A stretch of DNA of 15,837 bases. Origin: Verrucomicrobiales bacterium (GTDB lineage: Bacteria; Verrucomicrobiota; Verrucomicrobiia; Verrucomicrobiales; SKLO01). Position numbers and translations under genes: made by a program. Positions within the stretch are counted from its first letter, which is position 1. Every line of letters starts with the position of its first letter. The notes under the pieces were generated by a model. The model was not told where the DNA came from, made no database searches, and saw only the letters and a list, made by a program, of their open reading frames with translations. Below, one piece after another: positions 6,891 through 13,210 of this stretch. The stretch spans positions 1 through 15,837 of the forward strand of contig SKLO01000377.1 in NCBI GenBank assembly GCA_007123195.1, read 5' to 3'.

Positions 6891-7787
6891 GTGGCTGCCC
6901 TCACCGACGTCATCACCCCGTCCGACCTCAAGCAGGTCAGCGGTCTCCAGTTCTTCGCCCGCTCGGTCGTCGAAGGCTTCTGCAGCGGCCTGCACACCTC
7001 GCCGCACAAGGGCTTCAGCGTCGAGTTCAAACAGCACCGTCCCTACGTGCCCGGCGATGAAATCCGCCGCATCGACTGGAAGGTCTTCGGCCGATCGGAC
7101 CGCTACTACATCCGCGAATACGAGGAGGAGACCAACCTCCGCTGCCACATCCTGCTCGACGCCTCCGGGTCCATGGCCTACCAGGGCGACGGCGACCAGG
7201 ACAAGTTCACCTACGCCAAGCGCCTCGCCGCCTGCCTTGCCTACCTCATGATGATGCAGCAGGACTCGGTCGGCCTCGTTACCTTCGACACCGAGCCGCG
7301 CAGCTTCATTCCCCACCGGTCACGCACCAGCCACCTCAGCGTGCTGATGAAGACCATGGAGGAAACGGAAACCGGCGGCGAGACCGAACTCGCCGGCACC
7401 TTCCGCACCCTCGTGCCCCGGCTCCACCGACGCGGCCTGGTCGTCATCATCAGCGACTGCTTCGGCGACGTCGCCGGCATGCTCAAGTCCCTCGCCCACC
7501 TGCGCCATCGCGGCAACGAAGTGCTGGTGTTCCAAATCTGGGACCGCGACGAACTGGAGTTTCCGTTCAAAAAATGGACCCGGTTTGTCAACCTCGAGGA
7601 CGACGACCACATGCGCCTGGTCGACCCCGCCACCATCCGCAAGTCCTACCTCGCCAACCTCGAGCGCTTCCGCGATGACCTCCAGCGCGGCTGCCGCGGT
7701 CACCGCGTCGATCTCGTCCCATTGGTCACCGATCAACCCCACGCCGAGGCCCTCAGCCGCTACCTCGCCTCGCGCATGCGCCGCTGA
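6891..7787 (+). CDS. DUF58 domain protein with intact VWA-type metal site
   Basis: A 298-residue soluble protein of the DUF58 family, the standard partner of MoxR. The diagnostic block YVPGDEIRRIDWKVFGRSDRYYIREYEEE spans residues 52-80. It is followed by a VWA-like fold with the MIDAS motif DASGSM (90-95, D90/S92/S94), a candidate third ligand T166 in GGETELAGT, and the conserved Asp strand VVIISDCFGD (D189). All elements for binding a divalent metal are therefore present. No membrane segment or signal peptide is seen, which fits a cytosolic adaptor between the ATPase and the membrane proteins downstream. The start is GTG at 6891, chosen because the gene begins 11 bp after the MoxR stop and the family usually starts close to this point. 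A 129-bp spacer follows, holding a direct repeat of GCCCCGTTGCC (7801-7811 and 7856-7866). Confidence 0.95.
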   Translation: MAALTDVITPSDLKQVSGLQFFARSVVEGFCSGLHTSPHKGFSVEFKQHRPYVPGDEIRRIDWKVFGRSDRYYIREYEEETNLRCHILLDASGSMAYQGDGDQDKFTYAKRLAACLAYLMMMQQDSVGLVTFDTEPRSFIPHRSRTSHLSVLMKTMEETETGGETELAGTFRTLVPRLHRRGLVVIISDCFGDVAGMLKSLAHLRHRGNEVLVFQIWDRDELEFPFKKWTRFVNLEDDDHMRLVDPATIRKSYLANLERFRDDLQRGCRGHRVDLVPLVTDQPHAEALSRYLASRMRR

Positions 7788-7916
7788 TCCCCCGGCCGCC
7801 GCCCCGTTGCCATGAACCACCGCCCCAACCCGCGCCACCAACCGGCCCCACGCCGGCCCCGTTGCCGACCCCGGCGGCCCTCGCTGGCCCCCCGTCTGTT
7901 TTCCTGACTGCCCGTC

Positions 7917-10121
7917 ATGACGTTCCTCAACCTGATCCTGCTCGGCGGTGCCGCGGCCTTCGCCATCCCGCTGATCATCCACCTGCTCAACCGCCGGCGC
8001 CTCCAGGTCGTGCACTGGGGTGCCATGCACCTGCTGGAGGATGTCATGCGCAAGAACCACCAGCGGCTCAAGCTCGAGCAACTGCTGCTGCTGCTCATCC
8101 GCATCGCCCTGCCCATCATCCTCGCCCTGCTCATGGCCCGCCCGGTCCTCACCGGCATGCGCCAGTTCGCCGGCGAACAACAGATCTCCACCGTCATCCT
8201 TGTCGACGACAGCTACGGCATGCAGGCCGGCGACGCCACCGGCTCGCGCTTCAGCCGCGCCCGCGAGGAAATCAGCCAGATCATCGACCAATTGCCGCGC
8301 GGCTCCGACGCCTCCATCGTGCTCATGGGCAGCGGCGGCCGCACCCTGCTCGACGAGCCCACCACCGTGCTCGAAAGCCTGCCCGCCCACCTCCGCGACC
8401 GCCAGGCACTTGGCAATTCGGTCGATGTCACCGACAGCCTCCGACGCGCCGCAGGCGAGTTCGAGCTTATGCAACACGCCGCCCGCGAGGTCATCATCGT
8501 CTCCGGCTTCCAAGCCAGCGCCTGGGGCGGCGAGCACGGCAGCGGCCGCCTCGCCGCCCTCGAATCTCTCACCGACTCACCCACCCCGCCCGCTGTCACC
8601 CTGCTGCCCGTCGGCGGCGGCAGCACCGACAATATCAGCGTCGGCCCCGTCAGCGTCTCGGCCATCATCCTCGGCGTCGGCCAACGCTTCTCGGTCCGCG
8701 CCGAAGTCACCAACCACGGCACCTCCGGCCAAACCGACATCCCCGTCCACTTCGACGTCAACGACCAGCGCATCCGCACCTCGCGCATCAGCCTCGCCCC
8801 CGGCCAGGTCACTCAGGTGCTGTTCAACCACACTTTCGACGAGCCCGGCGACCACCACATCCACCTCTCCACCGAGGGCGACGCCCTCGCCGAGGACAAC
8901 CATTTCCACCTCGTCCTGCCGGTCTGGGACGAAGTCCCCGCCGTGCTCGTCAACGGCGTCCCCGGCCAGCGCCCGCTCGAAGGCGAAACCGACTTCCTCG
9001 AAATCGCCCTCCAACCCTTCCGCTCCACCGACGCCTCGCTCAACGACCTCATCACCTCCGAGGTCGTACTCACCAACCGTCTCAACTGGGATCTCATCAG
9101 CGAAAACGTCCGCGTCGTCGCCCTCGCCAACGTCGAGCGCCTCGACCGCCGCCAACTCGAGGAACTCGAACGCTTCGTCGACCAGGGCGGCGGCCTCATC
9201 GTGTTCCCCGGCGACCGCATCGACACCGCCTGGTACAATGAGGAATTCCACCGCGACGGCACCGGCCTGCTGCCCCTGCGCCTCGGCCCCATCGGCCAAC
9301 CACGGGTCCAGCGCGGCACCGCCACCTCCGGCGCCCGCATCGCCGCCCGCCGCTTCACCCATCCCACCCTCGAATACTTCAACGACCCCCGCAACGGCCG
9401 CCTCAGCGACGCCCTCTTCACCCGCTGGTATCAACTCGAGGAACCCATCGACGAGGCCGCCGCCTCGCTGGTCAACATCTTCTCCCGCCTCGACACCGGC
9501 GACCCGCTGTTCGTCGAACAAGCCTACGGCAACGGCCGCGTCCTCCAGCTCGCCGTGCCGGCCGACAACGACTGGGGCAACCTCCCCACCCAGCCCGTCT
9601 ACGTGCCCCTCATGCAGCGCCTCGTCACCCACGTCGCCGCCAGCTCCGCACCCCCGGTCAACCTGCTCGCCGGCGAACCCCTGCGCGCCATCTTCCCGGA
9701 GTCAGTCGCCGGCCAACGCCTCGTCGTGGTCGACGCCGAGGGCCAGGAACACATGGCCGAAGTGCGCGAACTCGACGGCCGCGGCGTGCTCGAGTTCACC
9801 GAAACCCGCAAGCCCGGCCTCTACCGCGTGCTGCCCCCAAGCTGGGACGGCCCCGAAGACGAGGCCCCGGAGGAACAACGCTTCGCCTTCAACCTCTCGC
9901 TGCTCGAATCCGACCTCACCCCCCTCAGCGACGAACAACTCAACTCCCTCGCCACCGAGCTGAACGCCCAACTCGTGCGCTCCGCCGCCGACCACTCGGT
10001 GCTCGACCGCGCCCGCCGCTTCGGCCAGGAAATCTGGAAGCCCCTGCTCTGGTTCGTGCTCTTCCTGCTGTTCGCCGAACTGCTGCTGCAGCAATGGATG
10101 GCCCGCCGCCGCCTCGCCTGA
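7917..10121 (+). CDS. BatA-like membrane protein with degenerate VWA domain
   Basis: A 734-residue protein. The N-terminus (FLNLILLGGAAAFAIPLIIH, then LLNRRR and VVHWGAMHLL to residue 40) matches the BatA N-terminal double-transmembrane domain (PF07584). Helices lie at about 5-23 and 56-75, and a third anchor lies at about 707-724, so most of the chain should be periplasmic. A VWA-like domain follows (about 91-232), but the metal site is damaged: the DxSxS motif reads DDSYG (97-101), and the later Asp-Gly of the VWA core is replaced by SGF (196-198). After it come a CARDB-like beta domain (about 238-330) and a segment resembling a class I glutamine-amidotransferase fold (VRVVALANVE and GGGLIVFPGD, 398-433). 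An in-frame TGA 12 bp before the ATG fixes the start. The family is linked to Bacteroides aerotolerance proteins, but the function here is unknown. Confidence 0.88.
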   Translation: MTFLNLILLGGAAAFAIPLIIHLLNRRRLQVVHWGAMHLLEDVMRKNHQRLKLEQLLLLLIRIALPIILALLMARPVLTGMRQFAGEQQISTVILVDDSYGMQAGDATGSRFSRAREEISQIIDQLPRGSDASIVLMGSGGRTLLDEPTTVLESLPAHLRDRQALGNSVDVTDSLRRAAGEFELMQHAAREVIIVSGFQASAWGGEHGSGRLAALESLTDSPTPPAVTLLPVGGGSTDNISVGPVSVSAIILGVGQRFSVRAEVTNHGTSGQTDIPVHFDVNDQRIRTSRISLAPGQVTQVLFNHTFDEPGDHHIHLSTEGDALAEDNHFHLVLPVWDEVPAVLVNGVPGQRPLEGETDFLEIALQPFRSTDASLNDLITSEVVLTNRLNWDLISENVRVVALANVERLDRRQLEELERFVDQGGGLIVFPGDRIDTAWYNEEFHRDGTGLLPLRLGPIGQPRVQRGTATSGARIAARRFTHPTLEYFNDPRNGRLSDALFTRWYQLEEPIDEAAASLVNIFSRLDTGDPLFVEQAYGNGRVLQLAVPADNDWGNLPTQPVYVPLMQRLVTHVAASSAPPVNLLAGEPLRAIFPESVAGQRLVVVDAEGQEHMAEVRELDGRGVLEFTETRKPGLYRVLPPSWDGPEDEAPEEQRFAFNLSLLESDLTPLSDEQLNSLATELNAQLVRSAADHSVLDRARRFGQEIWKPLLWFVLFLLFAELLLQQWMARRRLA

Positions 10122-10155
10122 TCCACCCGGCCGCCCACCACCTTTACTCATTCAC

Positions 10156-13134
10156 ATGCCCGAAAGCGAACAGACTACCCTGAGACTCCTCGGTGACTGG
10201 AGCGCCCTCGGCGGCATCGCCGCCGCCCTCGGCCTCGGCGCCCTCGCCTGGTGGCTCTACTGGCGCGAAAGCCGCCAGCGCCCCGACGCCACCGCCTGGC
10301 TGCTGCCCACCCTGCGCGCCCTCGCCGTCATGCTCGTGGTCCTCATCCTCACCGGCCCCGTGCTCCAGCACGAACGCACCGTGCGCCAGCTCGGCCGCGT
10401 CGTCATGCTCGTCGACGCCACCCAAAGCATGGAACTCACCGACGAAGCCATGCCCATGGCCCGCAAGGTCGCCGTGCTCGCCAACCTCGACCGCCTGCCC
10501 GACGAACCCTTCTTCGCCTCCGCCCGCGACACCGCCCGCTACCTCACCCAGGCCCGCGACCTCGCCGCCGAAATCTTCGACCCCGGCACCGACCGCGAAC
10601 CACCCTACCTGCGTGAGGCCCTGCGCGAGTTCACCGACCTGTTGGAGCAAGCCTACGCCGCCTACTCCCGCGTCACCCGCGACGCCGACGACGCCTTCAC
10701 CCGCCTCGCCGCCACCGCCCGCGCGGCCGAAACCGACGCCCCCGCCCCCGACCCCGAAACCGACGATCAGGCAGACAACAACGACAACGATGACCCGAAC
10801 GACGAGGAAACCGCCCCCGAACGCCGCCCCGCCGGTGCCCTCGCCGCCCGCTTCCGCGCGGACGTCATCGAACCCGCCACCGAACTCCTTGAACGCATCA
10901 GCGACGACGACAGCGAGTCCACCCGGGCCGAGGTCGTCAACCAGCTGCGTCAACTGATGGAACCCCTCGTCGTCGTCCGCCGCGAACTCGAGGGCGCCGT
11001 CGTCACCTACGTCGACGCCCGCACCCGCAACCCCTCCAGCGAAGCCGACCAACGCCTCGCCGCCGCCCTCAAGGAATTCGACGAAACCAGCCGCTGGCAG
11101 CGCATGCAGGACCTCCTCCTGACCCCCATCGACGGCCTCGTGCCGCGCCTGATCGAAACCCAGGACCTCGAACTGGTCGCCCTCGCCGGCGACGAAGCCG
11201 AAACCCTCTGGTGGCAGCGCCAGGCCGGTCGCCAAAGCTCCGGTGACCTCCAGCCCCACTTCACCCGCCTGCCCGACGCCTCCGCCACCGACCTGTCCCA
11301 GCCGCTCATCGACTCGCTCGGCGGCGACACCGAAAACGTCGCCGTCATCGTCGTCAGCGACGGCCAGCACAACACCGACGGCAATCCCGAGGAAATCGCC
11401 TCCCGGCTCGGCCAGCTCGGCGTGCCCGTGTTCACCGTCGGCATCGGCTCCGAGGAGTCCCCCCCGGACCTCGCCGTCACCGATGTGCTCGTCGCCGACG
11501 GCGTCTACATCGAGGACCAGGTCCGCGGCGAAATCCTCATCAACGACCAGATGCCCGCCGGCGGCGCCTACGAAATCGTCATCGAACACGGCGACCAAAC
11601 CATCTGGGAGGACTTCCTCCAGGCCGACGGCGGCGGCGAACGCCGGCTCGAATTCCAGTTCCCCCTGCGCGATCTCGTCGAGCAGGAACTCGGCAACGAC
11701 CCCGTCCAGGCCGCCAGCCTGCGCAACGTCCCGCTCGACTTCCGCGTCGTCGCCCGCCAGATCGACGCCGAACAGCAGGCCGAAATCGATCCCGCCCGCA
11801 TCGAACGCGTCCTCGACAACAACGAGCGCGACTTCCGCGTCCAGGCCCTCACCCGCCAGCGCCGCCTGCTGCTGCTCGACGGCCGCCCGCGCTGGGAAAG
11901 CCGCTACATCCAGAATCTGTTCGACCGCGACGAACGCTGGGAGGTCAACCCGCTCATCGGCACCATCGACCTCGACGCCGGCCGCGACTGGCAGCGCGGC
12001 GAGGACTTCGGCCAGTTCCCCGACAGCCGCGAGGAACTCTTCACCTACGACCTCATCGTCTTCGGCGACGTGCCGGGCGAGGTCATCACCGAGGAGGAAG
12101 CCGGCTGGCTCGCCGATTTCGTCGGCCAGCGCGGCGGCGGCATGGTGTTCATCGACGGCCAGCGCCGGTTCCTCGCCGATCTCGGCCACCCGCGCCTCGA
12201 AGCCCTGCTGCCGGTCGAACCCCTGTCCAACGACCAGACCACCGGCGACCTGCCGGCCACCCTCAGCCTCACCACCACCGGAGTCGACCTGCCCGCCCTG
12301 CGCATCGACGACCGCCCCGGCCACAACAGCACCACCTGGGAGAGCCTCAAGGCCCCGCGCTGGGCCGCCCCCGTGCGCGCCCTGCCCGACGCCACCGTTC
12401 TCGCCCAGGCACGCTTCGACGGCGATCGCCAGATCGACGCCATCGTCTGGCGCCGCTTCGGGGCCGGTCAGGTGCTCTACCTCGGCGTCGACGAACTCTG
12501 GCGCTGGCGCTACGACATCGCCGACGAATACTACCAGAAATTCTGGATCCAGGCCGTCAACTGGATCGGCGAGGCCCCGTTCGCCGTCGAAAGCCCGCTC
12601 ATCGCCATCGCCGCCGACAAACTGGCCTACAACGAGGGCGACAACGCCCAACTCCGCGTCCGCCTCCGCGACGCCCAGGGCCTCTTCATCAATGACGCCG
12701 ACCTTCGCGCCGTGTTCCTGCTCGACGAGCTCGAGGTGGCCGAAATCGAACTCGAGGCCGACGAACACGGCGGCGGCATCTACCGCGGCCGCAGCGGCGC
12801 CCTCGCCCCCGGCGATTACCAGGTCGTCATCCGCGAAACCGGGGCCGAAACCCACGACTCCACCCTGAGCTTCCTGGTCGCCGCCGCTCCCAACCCCGAA
12901 CTCGACGTGCTGACTATGAACAAGCCGCTGCTCACCACGGTCAGTGAACAAAGCGGTGGTCAGTTCGTCCCCGAAGAACAAGCCGGCTCGATCCTCGAAC
13001 GACTCGCCGCCATCGACCGCCGCGAAGTCATCACCACCGACACCATCCTCTGGTCCAGCTACTGGTGGTTCGTCCCCATCATCATCCTCCTCACCATCGA
13101 ATGGATCCTGCGCAAGCGCATCGGCTACGTCTGA
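10156..13134 (+). CDS. Large membrane VWA / glutamine-amidotransferase-like protein
   Basis: A 992-residue protein with two N-terminal transmembrane helices (about 18-36 and 52-70), one at the C-terminus (968-985), and probably a large periplasmic part. A VWA domain begins with VVMLVDATQSM (MIDAS D87, T89, S91), but its second half, VIVVSDGQ (D402) to VFTVGIGSEE, appears only some 310 residues later. The insert is mostly helical and contains a very acidic stretch rich in Asp, Glu and Asn (192-219). The chain continues with a Bat-like beta domain (about 437-535), an amidotransferase-like region beginning LLLLDGRPRWESRYI (571-585) with YDLIVFGDV and GGGMVFIDG, and a beta-sandwich (about 812-908). 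I see no catalytic Cys-His-Glu triad, so enzymatic amidotransferase activity is unlikely. It starts 34 bp after the BatA-like gene without a Shine-Dalgarno. It probably works with the MoxR ATPase. Confidence 0.88.
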   Translation: MPESEQTTLRLLGDWSALGGIAAALGLGALAWWLYWRESRQRPDATAWLLPTLRALAVMLVVLILTGPVLQHERTVRQLGRVVMLVDATQSMELTDEAMPMARKVAVLANLDRLPDEPFFASARDTARYLTQARDLAAEIFDPGTDREPPYLREALREFTDLLEQAYAAYSRVTRDADDAFTRLAATARAAETDAPAPDPETDDQADNNDNDDPNDEETAPERRPAGALAARFRADVIEPATELLERISDDDSESTRAEVVNQLRQLMEPLVVVRRELEGAVVTYVDARTRNPSSEADQRLAAALKEFDETSRWQRMQDLLLTPIDGLVPRLIETQDLELVALAGDEAETLWWQRQAGRQSSGDLQPHFTRLPDASATDLSQPLIDSLGGDTENVAVIVVSDGQHNTDGNPEEIASRLGQLGVPVFTVGIGSEESPPDLAVTDVLVADGVYIEDQVRGEILINDQMPAGGAYEIVIEHGDQTIWEDFLQADGGGERRLEFQFPLRDLVEQELGNDPVQAASLRNVPLDFRVVARQIDAEQQAEIDPARIERVLDNNERDFRVQALTRQRRLLLLDGRPRWESRYIQNLFDRDERWEVNPLIGTIDLDAGRDWQRGEDFGQFPDSREELFTYDLIVFGDVPGEVITEEEAGWLADFVGQRGGGMVFIDGQRRFLADLGHPRLEALLPVEPLSNDQTTGDLPATLSLTTTGVDLPALRIDDRPGHNSTTWESLKAPRWAAPVRALPDATVLAQARFDGDRQIDAIVWRRFGAGQVLYLGVDELWRWRYDIADEYYQKFWIQAVNWIGEAPFAVESPLIAIAADKLAYNEGDNAQLRVRLRDAQGLFINDADLRAVFLLDELEVAEIELEADEHGGGIYRGRSGALAPGDYQVVIRETGAETHDSTLSFLVAAAPNPELDVLTMNKPLLTTVSEQSGGQFVPEEQAGSILERLAAIDRREVITTDTILWSSYWWFVPIIILLTIEWILRKRIGYV

Positions 13135-13152
13135 TCCCCTTCACCCCCGCCA

Positions 13153-13175
13153 GCCGGCCTCCACCGGCCTTTTCT
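13153..13175 (+). terminator. Weak hairpin with short T-run in the last intergenic gap
   Basis: GCCGG (13153-13157) and CCGGC (13164-13168) can pair around a 6-base loop and are followed by C then TTTTCT (13169-13175). This resembles a weak intrinsic terminator or attenuator between the 992-residue protein gene and the coiled-coil protein gene, 76 bp apart. The stem is short and the T-run is only four bases, so read-through is likely. Confidence 0.28.
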
Positions 13176-13210
13176 GCAAGACCCCGGTTCAAGCTCAACG
13201 ATACCTAGTC

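Noticed and set aside
10144..12981. 945-codon minus-strand open frame opposite the 992-residue protein
   Set aside because: Same codon-bias artefact: no TTA, CTA or TCA codon occurs in frame in the sense gene over this stretch. The antisense product is Gly/Val/Asp/Glu-rich with no recognisable domain, while the sense frame has VWA motifs and membrane helices.
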